Source of the DNA: Allomyces macrogynus ATCC 38327
Taxonomy: Eukaryota; Blastocladiomycota; Blastocladiomycetes; Blastocladiales; Blastocladiaceae
DNA length: 12,080 bases
Assembly: GCA_000151295.1 (NCBI GenBank)
Contig: GG745370.1
Coordinates: 303,829-315,908, forward strand
Direction of reading: 5' to 3'
Shown one piece after another: positions 1-8,460 of this stretch. The notes under the pieces were generated by a model. The model was not told where the DNA came from. It did no database searches and saw only the letters and a list, made by a program, of their open reading frames with translations. Position 1 is the stretch's first letter, and the number at the start of each line of letters is the position of its first letter. The translations under genes and the position numbers were made by a program.

Positions 1-1
1 G

Positions 2-124
2 GCAAACCGGGGCGTCGAATGAGGCACCTGACGCTTCTTTGATGACGTGGCCACGCACCGCCTCCGCGTCACCCCCTTCCTCGTCGTCCACGCCGATGCG
101 GCCACCACCGCCGCCATGGGCCAT
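2..124 (-). CDS. Possible N-terminus of a divergent gene, cut by the window edge
   Basis: An ATG at 124-122 on the minus strand opens a frame of 41 codons that runs to the left edge without a stop. Codon third positions are mostly G or C, as in the real genes here. The peptide starts MAHGGGGGRIGVDDEEGGDA, a glycine-rich then acidic stretch, which I do not recognise. The start has a good context (ATGG). A GTGCGT inside the frame (near 56-51) could be an intron donor, so only about the first 22 codons may be continuous. It would be head-to-head with ESS2, 80 bp between the two ATGs. The alternative is that this is only the GC-rich upstream region of ESS2; the short length leaves that open. Confidence 0.35.
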   Translation of the reverse strand, partial: MAHGGGGGRIGVDDEEGGDAEAVRGHVIKEASGASFDAPVC

Positions 125-204
125 TCGCGCTCATTGCCAGCCACGAGCACGACACGACGGCCAGACTACCCGCACTGTACTCGCGCCGCGCCATCTGATC
201 TGCC
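125..204. promoter_or_regulatory. Short intergenic segment, candidate bidirectional promoter
   Basis: Only 80 bp separate the ESS2 ATG from the minus-strand ATG at 124. If that minus gene is real, this segment must serve as promoter and both 5' leaders. I see no TATA box. The call depends on the left-edge gene. Confidence 0.25.
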
Positions 205-1808
205 ATGACAGCCCGCCGCCCGCAACCGCTCGACGAAGACCTCTACGTCGAAGCCCTCTCCGAAATCATCCAGCGCGATTTTTACCCGGACCTCGACCGC
301 CTCCGCGCCGAGTCGCCCTTTCTCGACGCGCTCGCCTCGCGCGACGCCTACCGCATCCACCATGCACGGCAGCGGCTCGACGCCATGGACGCCGCTGCTT
401 CCACCGATATTTCAAGCGCGGACACCGAGTCGGTTCACCACGCCGGCGGGATTGATACGCGTTTGCGGCTCGACGCGTTCCTCGCGCGGTACACGAGCGA
501 GGACAATGCCGCATTCCACGCACTGCTCGAGCAGGAGAGACAGGAAGTGCGCCGGAAACTCAAGTGGATGTTTGACGCCGAGGAACGCGCCAAGCAAGAA
601 CGCAAACTGATGCTCGAGGCGGGGCCCTCGGGGAGCGCCGTGGCTGCGAGGGCCGGGCAGTGCGCGATCGAGGATGAGCCGAGGCAAACTGCTGGTGGCG
701 AGCAGATGGCCTTGGTGCCCATGTCGTCTTCGTCAACCGCACTCGTAACGATCGCCGATGCACCACGACCGGATCCGCGCGATGACCAGCTCGACCGTCT
801 GCTGCCCAACAAGGACGAACGCAAGGCCGTCATCCCGACCTGGGAGTACTCGGTACGTCCGCTTCACCTCATCCCGTCCTCGACGCGCGCGGGGTCCCAC
901 GTCTGATCTTTTTCTTGGCAATCCAGGTGCACAACCAATTCATGTTCCCGCCGTCCGAGCGCACCACCGCGGCGCTGCTCAAATGCCGCCAAGTCAATGA
1001 CACGCAGACCAACTACACCGCGACCCGGTTCCACGGCCCGTCGCCGCTCGCGCAACTGACGCAAGCCGCGTCCGCCGCCAGCGCCTCCTTCGCTCCCGCC
1101 CCAATCCCGTCCACTGCTTACTCGCTCGTGTCCATGACCCCAGTCCCGCACGGCGCGACCGCCGACATTCCGCCCGACCTGACGTGGGGCGCGATCGAGG
1201 CGACGCCCATGGCCGTGCGCGACGACAACGAGTCGGTCGTGTCGGTATCGACCACAGCGACGGACCGGGTGCCGGGGCGGTACCACGTGCCGGATACGCC
1301 GAAGCGGGATGCGTTGGGGATCGTGCTGAGTGATCGGGCTCGGAAGAGGGCGAGTTCGCGCCCGAGTGGAGCAGGGGGGACGCCACGATGGACGCCGAGG
1401 AGTGCTAGTGTCGCGGGGAGTACGCCGAGGGGTAGGAGTGGGTCGAGTCGGGTGGTCGCGGCGGCGGCAAGGGCGGCCAAGGCCGGTGGCGACCCGATGC
1501 TCCGCGCGAGTTATAGCGGGGCCGGCGCAATCAGGAAACAGACGGCAGGTACGTTGCGTGGTCGACGTTTGGTCCCCGTCTTGCTGCTGGTCGTGGAGCG
1601 CTGACCATGGTTTGCTGGACGCTGCGTAGAGGGCTGGAGCGTGCGCACGGCCAGATCCGTCATGACGCCGTTCTCCTTCACGCCCAAGGGGGTCGCGACG
1701 CCGAATGCGGCCGCGGCGAGTCGCGCGGCGGGCTCGACGACAAGGATCATAAGGCCGGCAGGACCCACGACGAACTTGACGCCGCTGGCCGCGCCCAAGC
1801 CGACGTAG
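205..1808 (+). CDS. ESS2: ESS2/DGCR14/Bis1-family splicing-associated nuclear protein
   Basis: Three exons: 205-852, 927-1548 and 1630-1808, giving 482 residues, close to human ESS2 (about 476). Family marks in order: LDEDLYVEALSEIIQRDFYP (residues 9-28), FLARYTSEDNAAF (92-104) followed by a charged helix, TWEYS/VHNQFMFPP across the first splice junction (212-225), DLTWGAIEATPM (300-311), a PKRDALGIVLSDRARKRA-like helix, and MLRASYS near 407. ESS2 proteins are nuclear and associate with the spliceosome around the catalytic stage; S. pombe Bis1 is a homologue. Intron 1 (853-926) has GTACGT, CTGAT and CAG; intron 2 (1549-1629) has GTACGT, CTGAC at 1601 and TAG, and both preserve frame. The start is fixed by an in-frame TGA at 196-198. 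The tail is Arg/Ser/Thr/Pro-rich and low complexity. The stop is TAG, so TAG is not reassigned here. Confidence 0.93.
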
Positions 1809-1978
1809 AGATCCACCGCGTCTCCGCGAGCCGGGTTCGACGGCGCTATGCCCGCGTGGCAGGTACTGTTTTATAGATATTTGACAAAAATCTGGTGTGG
1901 TTTGACGGGCCCTGGGCGAGCAGCGAAAGTCATTGGGTGAACAAGCAAGTCAGAGATCACAAGGACAGATCCCAAAAC

Positions 1979-2015
1979 AAAGGAAAAAAAGAAAAAAAAG
2001 AAAAGAAAAAAAGGG
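1979..2015 (+). repeat. Polypurine (A-rich, G-interrupted) tract
   Basis: Thirty-seven consecutive purines, mostly A runs of 4-8 broken by single G. It ends in GGG before the next C. This is a low-complexity tract downstream of ESS2. Confidence 0.85.
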
Positions 2016-2313
2016 CGCACACAGCATAGATTCAAACTGGACGCGATCCACCAGAAATGAGAACCAAGAGCACATGACACAGGCAAACGTGGCAACCAGA
2101 CACTACCAGCACAACAAATGATGAGCAATGTGATGAAGGGCATCAGCCAGAAAATGAAACCAATGACAACGCAACACGTTTTGAAGGAAGAAAGGAGACT
2201 TGCGAACACACCATGATTGGACGATCTGCGCACAATTGAATAGAAGAGGGGTGTCTTGGCAAGCATGACATGCATTGTTAGTGGGCCACACTCAGGCATG
2301 CATGCACGCCATT

Positions 2314-2334
2314 CCACTGCAGCTGCTGCAGTGG
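2314..2334. repeat. 21-bp perfect inverted repeat (10-bp arms, 1-nt centre)
   Basis: Arms CCACTGCAGC and GCTGCAGTGG around a single T. Both arms contain PstI-like CTGCAG and the centre reads CAGCTGCTG. It could bind a dimeric regulator or be a chance palindrome. No second copy was seen. Confidence 0.75.
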
Positions 2335-2439
2335 TGGCGATGGCAACAAGACTGGGACGTACACCTATAAAGTTGCCATTGCCCAGGCCATGACTTGGAC
2401 CAGAACAGGTGACTGACCAGCATGCTGCACAACATGTTG

Positions 2440-2449
2440 CCCCCCCCCC
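2440..2449 (+). repeat. Poly-C run (10)
   Basis: Ten consecutive C followed by TCCC in an otherwise mixed-sequence gap. Longer G or C runs occur in the receptor gene. Confidence 0.9.
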
Positions 2450-3050
2450 TCCCTTGCCCTCCACTTTTCCATGCATCGACAAGTCGACCAAGGCCACAAA
2501 TGACGTTTGTCAAGGGGGATATGAACTGCACCAGCTGCAACATGTTCAACTGGCCATTTGACCCAGGCAGCAAGTCCTCCTGTGATGTGTCATGGTTTGT
2601 GACCAAGTCGATGCTTGCCAAGCTCTCTTGTCTTGAGCAAGTTGCCAGCATGCTTCTACTCGTTTTGTAATTGTATGTGCTGAACCTACTTTTCTCTTCA
2701 ATTTTGTCAAAAAAGGCGACAGACTTGAGCGACCCAATGGGCAGAGAAAATGAACAGGAAGCTAACACAACCAACTCGATTTGATACGATGCAACTGTGT
2801 AGTTTGGTGCTGTCATTGTCATGTTTATGGCCATGTCCATGGCAGGTCATGTTGAGGCAGATCAAGGTCAAGTGCATTTTGGTTGTGCACTCGCCCAAGC
2901 TTGAGGTGACGCTAACCACAGCCTGCACAAGTTGCAGGAACAACACGACGAAACCAAAGATTGCTAGTAGTCGTGTCGTAGCAGGCGAGCATGAGCCCAG
3001 GCGTGTGCTGTGAGCGGGTGTGCACACGTTTTGCTTGGTGTTTGTCGTGA

Positions 3051-3099
3051 CCCCCATCCCCATCCCCATATCCACCCCCATCCCATCCCCATCCCCATC
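3051..3099 (+). repeat. (CCCCAT)-like C-rich tandem tract upstream of the PPR gene
   Basis: Irregular tandem CCCCAT, CCCAT and CCACC units, seven clusters of three to five C, 138 bp before the PPR ATG. The minus strand has matching G clusters of three or more and is therefore G-quadruplex compatible. It is internal and irregular, so it is not a telomere. Confidence 0.8.
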
Positions 3100-3236
3100 G
3101 TTTCAGGATGTGTCCTCATTATTTCGTGTGTGTTGAGGCGTGGGTCAACACCCTTCCAGACCGCATATTTGGGCTCTCCTGTCTCATTAGTTAATACAAC
3201 AGAGATCAGCCGTTACGGGCCCTGCCGGCCACGACC

Positions 3237-6023
3237 ATGCTGCCGACCACCGCGGCCACCACGGCCCGCCACTGGGCGCAACGAGCACGGCAAGCAGTGA
3301 CCCGCCCGCTCGCGCCGCGCACGGGCCAGTCGAGGCATGTGGCGACGTTCTCGTTCGAGCGCCTCGAAGATGCCGTGGCCAAGCGCATGGCAGCACCGGT
3401 CGTCACGATGAACTTCGACTTCAACGACGACCCAGCACCACCCGACGTAGTAGCAGCCAATGTAGCCGATCCCGTCTCTGTGGGCCCCGTCGCAGCGACA
3501 CCCTCGTCGGCGCGGCCACCAAGATCACCGTCGTCTCCTCGAGCCGATAGGACCAGGCGTTCCGCGCCTCGCGCACGACGCAGGCTCGTTGACGAGCTGT
3601 CGGCCTCGTGGTGGCAGGAGCAGACCGGGTCGTCGTCGTCGTCATCGCCCTCGGTCCCGACGTCGTTCTTCTCGTCGCCGGCGCCATTCTTCTCGCCGTC
3701 GTCCTCGTCGTCGTCATCTCGGCCAGGACCGGCCTTGCCAAGACTCAACGGCGTGCTGGCACCAGCGCCTGCGCCAGAAATCGTTGTCGTCCGACACCTC
3801 GCGCCGCGCGGCACGCGCATGCTCTTGGCCGCGCACGGCGCCGTACGCCAAGGACAGGTCGACAAGGCCATTGAAGCGCTCGACCGAATCCCGTGGTCGA
3901 ACCTGCGCATTCCTATCGACATGACGCGTGCCATCCTCGACGACTCGCGGCCCACCGACTCGGACGCCGTCGCTTTACGGCTCCTGTTACGCGAAATCGC
4001 GCGCAAGTCCACGATGCTCGACTACCTGGCCGTGGCCAACGCCGTCGTGCGCGGAATCCTGCAAGTACCCGCATGGGACGTACTCGTCAAGCTCGACCCG
4101 GTCGCGTTTCTGCTGTGGCCGACGATGGCGCTCAAGCACGCGTCGCTCGAGCACCACAAGCACGACCTGCAATCGGTCGCGGACCGGCTCCTCCCGCAAA
4201 TCGACTACTCGGACGAATCCCTGCGGCTGCAATGGACGGTCACGGCGCTCGGGCTCGCGCGCGTGCACGCGAAATCCAAGAACGAGGCGGCCATGCAGCG
4301 ACTGTTTTATGGCGTCTTGGGACCCAACGACGTGCCGATCCCGTCCCCGTGCGTGCCGCTCTTCACCGAATTCGCGCGGCTTCTCGTCGACACGATCGCG
4401 ATAGACCGGCCCACGTTCGACTCACCCGTCGTGGTTGACGCAGCCGCCACGGCGCCGCCGCCCGCAACGACCTCTGACCGGCTCCTGCCCGTCTTCGCCG
4501 TCCTGCAGCGGCACAAGATAGACGCGGATACGCACGTGAACGCGACCATCTTACGCGCCCTCTTGGGCGACCGCGGTGCCCTTGCTGGATTCGACTTCCT
4601 CATGTCGGTCCTGCGCGCGCACCCGGTCGGTAAAACGCCCGTAATGGCCGCACACGTGGCCGTCACCGTCGACCGACTCGTGCGCGCGCGGTACACGTCC
4701 GAGGCGGCGCAACTCGTCGACGCGGCTCTGCCCGCGAACCATGCCAATTGGAACGCGCCAGGATGGCACGCGTGGATGCTCGCGACCTTGGCTGCCGGTA
4801 ACGCGCAGGCCGTTGTTGACCGTGCCGGACCCGCACTCGAGGGCGTTCGCGCCAAGCACCGTACGGCGTACCTGCACGAGACTGTGTTCCGCGCGCTCGA
4901 GCAGTTGGGCCGCGCGGACGAGGCGCTCGCCGTGCACGCAAACATGGTCGCGCTGAAACACAAGCTCACGGTCCCGTACTACATGACGGTCATCCGGCTC
5001 GCGACGTCGCCCGCCCGGGTCGCGGCCGACCCCGAGGCCACCGCCGCGTCGTGCGTGCAGTACTTGGACGAAATGGCCAGCAAGCGGCTCGCGCCCAACG
5101 ACTGGATTGTCGCGCACCTGTCGCGCCTTGCGACGGATCTCGGCGACGCCGGGTTCCCACTCGCCACGCGCGTCACGCACATCACGCCGGTCCCATCATC
5201 CGACCTTTCGTTCGAGGGCGAATCCGCGAAGGCGCAATTCGCATCCACTGTCGCGCCGCTCCTGTACGAGTCGGTCGCTCCGGGAATGACGACCAACGAC
5301 ACGCACGCGCGGCTCGTGCGCGCGCGGCGCGCGCTCGATGCGATCAGTGTCCAGTTCGGACCTACCGCGTTGGACTTGACCGCGTGGGCGCAATACCTGC
5401 ACGCGGTGACCGAGGCGTTCCGGACGGCCGCGCCGGTCGTGCGCGCAGAAATGGTGCGCGCGACGCATGTGCGCGTCGTGGATGCGTATAAGCGCGGCGC
5501 GGTCGTGCATGATGGGTACCTGGCAGTGCTCGTGGACGCGTTGGTGCGTGCGGACGTGCCGGATGTGGCCTGTGCGTTGTGGGACCAGGTGGTGCTTGGT
5601 GGACCGGCGGACCCGGTGTTGGTCAGGGACGGGTGGACGGTGCCGGTTGAGAAGAGGCTGGAGCCGTCGGGACGGCTGCTGTCGGCAATGGCCGACCTGC
5701 TCGGGTACCACGGGCGCGCGGACCGGTTGCGCGCGCTCGAGCAATTCGTCGTGGATATGCCGGATACGGCCGTGGCGAAACGTGAGGCCAACGTGTGGAC
5801 GTCGTTGGTCGAGGCGTATTTCCGCGTAGGCGAGCCGGAGAGTGCGCGGCGTGTGCTTGTGGACCAGATCCCGGGGTTGAAGGTTCCCGTCGGGACCAAG
5901 TTGAAGGCGACGGTTGCGGGCATGGCGAATCGGCCGGGCGCCAACGCGCAGTGGGTGGTCATGGATCCGGAGGTGCGCCGCGTGTTGCAGTTTAAGATGG
6001 ATGGGCGGTCGTTGTCGTTGTGA
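3237..6023 (+). CDS. PPR-like helical-repeat protein, probably mitochondrial
   Basis: One exon, 928 residues. The start is the first ATG after an in-frame TAA at 3192-3194. Residues 1-40 have seven Arg, many Ala/Thr and no acidic residue, as in a mitochondrial presequence. Residues about 130-165 are a Ser-rich linker with runs of seven Ser encoded by TCG/TCC repeats. From about 195 to the end it is alpha-helical repeat: clear 35-residue PPR-type units near 195-225 (HGAVRQGQVDKAIEAL), 543-577 (VFRALEQLGRADEALAVHAN) and 852-886 (WTSLVEAYFRVGEPESARRV), with weaker ones between, for example around 466-530. PPR proteins bind organellar RNA and act in its processing, stability or translation; the target cannot be read from sequence. 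No catalytic domain is visible. I do not recognise a named orthologue; fungal Pet309/Ccm1-like proteins are the nearest idea. Long minus-strand frames opposite it are GC-driven shadows. Confidence 0.85.
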   Translation: MLPTTAATTARHWAQRARQAVTRPLAPRTGQSRHVATFSFERLEDAVAKRMAAPVVTMNFDFNDDPAPPDVVAANVADPVSVGPVAATPSSARPPRSPSSPRADRTRRSAPRARRRLVDELSASWWQEQTGSSSSSSPSVPTSFFSSPAPFFSPSSSSSSSRPGPALPRLNGVLAPAPAPEIVVVRHLAPRGTRMLLAAHGAVRQGQVDKAIEALDRIPWSNLRIPIDMTRAILDDSRPTDSDAVALRLLLREIARKSTMLDYLAVANAVVRGILQVPAWDVLVKLDPVAFLLWPTMALKHASLEHHKHDLQSVADRLLPQIDYSDESLRLQWTVTALGLARVHAKSKNEAAMQRLFYGVLGPNDVPIPSPCVPLFTEFARLLVDTIAIDRPTFDSPVVVDAAATAPPPATTSDRLLPVFAVLQRHKIDADTHVNATILRALLGDRGALAGFDFLMSVLRAHPVGKTPVMAAHVAVTVDRLVRARYTSEAAQLVDAALPANHANWNAPGWHAWMLATLAAGNAQAVVDRAGPALEGVRAKHRTAYLHETVFRALEQLGRADEALAVHANMVALKHKLTVPYYMTVIRLATSPARVAADPEATAASCVQYLDEMASKRLAPNDWIVAHLSRLATDLGDAGFPLATRVTHITPVPSSDLSFEGESAKAQFASTVAPLLYESVAPGMTTNDTHARLVRARRALDAISVQFGPTALDLTAWAQYLHAVTEAFRTAAPVVRAEMVRATHVRVVDAYKRGAVVHDGYLAVLVDALVRADVPDVACALWDQVVLGGPADPVLVRDGWTVPVEKRLEPSGRLLSAMADLLGYHGRADRLRALEQFVVDMPDTAVAKREANVWTSLVEAYFRVGEPESARRVLVDQIPGLKVPVGTKLKATVAGMANRPGANAQWVVMDPEVRRVLQFKMDGRSLSL

Positions 6024-7200
6024 TTTCGGCATGTGAATGAAGGAATGAAGGGAGGTGTGGTTCTCGCTCGATTTGACGTTTGAGCGAAAGTAATGACGCT
6101 CACAAACGTGGCGACCTCGCTACGAGACAGTAAGCGACTGAACGTGACGCCAAACGCATGCCTGTCACGAGCGAATCACATCCAGAAAATAGTGGCACCG
6201 GCAACCCGCGTCCCGCCAGTTCATATATATTCACCACCATTCAGGATCGTCTTCGGCCAGCATTCATGCCGCGTGAATCAAGCACGCTGCCCCACCGCTT
6301 CTCCACCCGCCATGATGAATGGCGAACGCACATGGAACGGGGAGCGATTGGAAGAGACGGGAGACCCACAGTGCGAGCATCAATCGCTCCACTTCGCAAC
6401 CATTCAAGCAACGATAGCTCCAGCCTTGCGATGGTTCCCTTGGCGTGCGATCGATCCCGTCCATCACTTTGCAATAAATCCTGTCGCAACGCAAAAGCAG
6501 TAGCCGTATCCTGCGCTCTCTCCAAGCACGTTGCAGCGCACCAACGCCAACACCGCACGCCGTCTTTAGCAATCACTGTGGCAACGCACCATCGATGGCT
6601 ACTCTCGGCAACGGCGTTGATCGAACGCTCAATAAGTGGACACGAGCGGTGACGCGACGGCCGCCAAGAGCAAGAGCTAGCAAGCCGGCAACAGCAGCGG
6701 GAGAGATCGAGGTGTGATGGGGTTACTGCTGCTGCTGTGAAGGGAGGAAAGGTCGTCAAAGCAGCAGAGGCTGTATTCATTTTGTCTTTTTGTCGACTGC
6801 TGTTGTCTTCTTGTGGCAAGTAACGTTGTTCAATACAACATGGTCAATTCATCCATTTCTCCAAAGCCGACAAGTGGGGCGTGAAAGACAGCTTAACCTT
6901 GAAAGCCAGCGCAAGTCGCACATGATTTTCATCTTCAAGGCATGGCACAGAGCGTCTGATTGGCGCAATGATCCGCCACCCTGCCCAACACATCCTTCTT
7001 CACCCGCCAGGATGGGTTTACAGACGTCTGAGACAACATTGGAATCCAAGGCGGCAGAACTAAGAAGCGATTGCGTCGTTGTTCTGCAGCTCCACTTAGT
7101 GACTGCTCGAACATTCACTCTGCAATGTCCCTTGGCGGGCGGCACATCCCCGCCCCCACTTTGCACGGGGACGGATAGGATCAATCACTGCCGCGCTCTG
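6024..7200. other. Non-coding region with relic sequence downstream of the PPR gene
   Basis: No supported gene. Frames are short and none shows a domain or the high G/C third-position use of the flanking genes. The only structure I see is copy A of a diverged duplicated segment at 6623-6737. The 3' UTR of the PPR gene should lie at its left end. Confidence 0.5.
6623..6737 (-). repeat. Diverged duplicate, copy A (degraded)
   Basis: Aligns with 7555-7673: shared GTGACGCGACGG, then GCAACAGCAGCGGGAGAGAT against GGAGCAGCAGCGGAAGATAT, TCGAGG and a CTGCTGCTG end. Read on the minus strand, copy A gives PRSLPLLLPAC followed by TAG, and the ATG of copy B is ACA here. Copy A therefore looks like a decayed copy of the same short signal-peptide-like start. 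Confidence 0.6.
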
Positions 7201-7318
7201 ATGGCATAAATACTGGTGCCCGCGCGAGAGCGGCGACCAAATCTCTTACCCTCTCTTCAAGCAGCATTATGCATAGACAACACAACGCACCGCCGCTGTT
7301 GCTGTTTGCACGGTCGTC

Positions 7319-7567
7319 ATGCCCATCCCAGCATTGCTTCGGTCTCCTGGAAATCGAGTTATTTTTGCTCTGGTCATGGCCCAGCTCCAACTTGTGCCTG
7401 GCGACCGACTTGATCCTGACGCATTATCGTGGCGCTATGGCGAGCTGATGTATCAGAGCCTGCAGACGGTGCCAGTACCGCCAGCCGCCACCACGCCTTC
7501 AGCAGCACCAGCGCATCCATCGGCCCCATCGACGCCCGGTGTCAATGACAAGCTGGAAACGCAATAA
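7319..7567 (+). CDS. Doubtful small ORF, 82 residues (or 63 from the second ATG at 7376)
   Basis: The part after the second Met is soluble-looking: MAQLQLVPGDRLDPDALSWR, then a Pro/Ala/Thr-rich tail ending in TAA. A TATA-like CATAAATA lies at 7205-7212. Third-position G/C is only moderate and no family is recognised. The 3' end overlaps the minus-strand reading of duplicate copy B (7542-7658). It may be a chance frame or a fragment in a relic-rich stretch. Confidence 0.22.
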   Translation: MPIPALLRSPGNRVIFALVMAQLQLVPGDRLDPDALSWRYGELMYQSLQTVPVPPAATTPSAAPAHPSAPSTPGVNDKLETQ

Positions 7568-7673
7568 GCCAAACGCTTGCGAGGTCGTGACGCGACGGCA
7601 CGATGGACGACGTGGCGGCAAGCAACACCGGGAGCAGCAGCGGAAGATATCGAGGCATGACGGTGCTGCTGCT
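7555..7673 (-). repeat. Diverged duplicate, copy B, with a signal-peptide-like ORF
   Basis: Partner of 6623-6737. On the minus strand an ATG at 7658-7656 opens a 38-codon frame to a TGA at 7544-7542. Its N-terminus is MPRYLPLLLPVLLAATSS: a basic residue, a hydrophobic core and small residues, as in a secretion signal. No mature protein follows in the same frame. It may be a first exon or a remnant of a duplicated secreted-protein gene. The family is unknown. Confidence 0.55.
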
Positions 7674-7904
7674 CTTGGTCGCTGGAGCAGATTGGTTCGA
7701 ATTTCGGAGCGTTTTCTGTACTGTTCTCGTTCATGGCAATTTCTTTGCAATTTGATTCATTTATTTCTTTCCGTGGTTCAAAGTCGCTCAAGAGCAAGAC
7801 ATAGTCAGAGTTCCGCTTTGACATTTGGCAAGTGCCGCATACAATCTGGTCTAGGTACAAAACTGAATCTGTGCATGGCAGCTAAGTCGTCGCGCTCCTT
7901 CTTG

Positions 7905-8403
7905 GCCATCAAGCTTGCGCCCAAGCTGCACGCTCAGTGCGTCCTATTTGGCGTTCTCGGTGACGTAGCGCACATTCAGCGCGTCCTATTTGGCAATGAT
8001 TGCTGATTGATCTCCGTCCAGTACTTTGAGCGCCTCGCGTTCCTGGTTGACCTTGACCAGACCTTTGCACAACAAACTTGGGCGCCTCAGCGGCACGAGG
8101 AAGGCACGCCTTGTCGATACACTGCTCCACGACAAATTGCAATTTCGAGGGCGCCGCGTCGCGCCAGCCATTGAGAAGAGCGAGATTGCCAGCAGCGCTT
8201 GCGATTTCTGGCGCGGGCGTCGGTGCGTGGAAGAGAATGGCTGGGAGCACGGATGGAATCTTGCGGCGAAGCATAACGTGCGCGTATTGTGCGAGGCCGT
8301 GTACGTCGTCGCCCGGGTGCAGGCGGACTGCCTTGACCAAAATGAGGTTGATCACCTCGGGAACGTGGAGTTTGACGCTGGCGCTGTTCTTGCTCGTCGG
8401 CAT
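7905..8403 (-). pseudogene. Relic of an unidentified helical-repeat protein, frameshifted with in-frame TAG codons
   Basis: On the minus strand an ATG at 8403-8401 (MPTSKNSASVKLHVPEVINL) opens a protein-like frame with leucine-rich helices (KAVRLHPGDDVHGLAQYAHV; PSKLQFVVEQCIDKACL). Near 8070-8061 the coding sense jumps to another frame (KGLVKVNQEREALKVLDGDQ), which meets TAG at 7988-7986, stays protein-like for 13 more codons, meets TAG again at 7946-7944, and continues as DALSVQLGRKLDGQEG. The spacing of short helical units recalls ankyrin-type repeats, but I cannot assign a family. TAG is a normal stop in this genome (ESS2 uses it), so the sequence is best read as broken. The 255-codon plus-strand frame at 8026-8793 lies antisense to it and looks like a shadow. 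Confidence 0.5.
7926..8010 (-). repeat. Two imperfect 42-nt tandem units in the relic
   Basis: GCCAAATAGGACGC followed by CTGA occurs twice, 42 nt apart on the minus strand. This equals 14 codons, so the reading phase is kept: AK-stop-DALNVRYVTEN, then AK-stop-DALSVQLGRKL. The shared TAG suggests the stop arose before the duplication, or that both units descend from one broken unit. Confidence 0.65.
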
Positions 8404-8460
8404 AGTCGAAAACACTCGACGGCTTCTGAGAATCCTGGAAATGTGGTCGATCTTGGCCAA

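Larger units (their letters stand above)
1809..3236. other. AT-richer intergenic island with simple repeats
   Basis: No recognisable gene in 1.4 kb. Base composition drops sharply from the GC-rich ESS2 and rises again at the PPR gene. It holds a 37-nt purine tract, a run of ten C (2440-2449), a 21-bp palindrome, several CATG-rich words (for example GCATGCATGC near 2296-2305) and a (CCCCAT)-like tract. Three overlapping open frames exist on the minus strand (2497-1871, 2840-2292, 3081-2707), but their products are hydrophobic or low complexity and codon use does not resemble the neighbouring genes. It should contain the ESS2 3' UTR and the PPR promoter; I cannot place either exactly. Confidence 0.6.

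Noticed and set aside
1871..2497. 208-codon minus-strand frame ending the AT-richer island
   Set aside because: Hydrophobicity comes from the polypurine tract read as poly-Phe and from T-rich DNA. No coherent membrane or secreted protein pattern.
3051..3099. Telomere-like CCCCAT repeat
   Set aside because: Short, irregular and internal between genes; no run of identical units.
3206..4012. 268-codon minus-strand frame opposite the PPR gene
   Set aside because: Composition (Arg/Ala/Ser and acidic runs mirrored from the Ser linker) is that of an antisense shadow in GC-rich coding DNA.
4979..6103. 374-codon minus-strand frame opposite the PPR gene
   Set aside because: Rich in Ser/Thr/Ala/Arg with no motif; the plus frame has clear PPR units over the same bases.
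7688..7708. GGTTCGAAT resembling a tRNA B box
   Set aside because: The required CC after the box is missing, no matching A box or cloverleaf can be folded upstream.
7944..7988. Reassigned TAG codon as explanation of the in-frame TAGs
   Set aside because: The intact ESS2 gene ends at TAG at the expected length, and the relic also has a frameshift.
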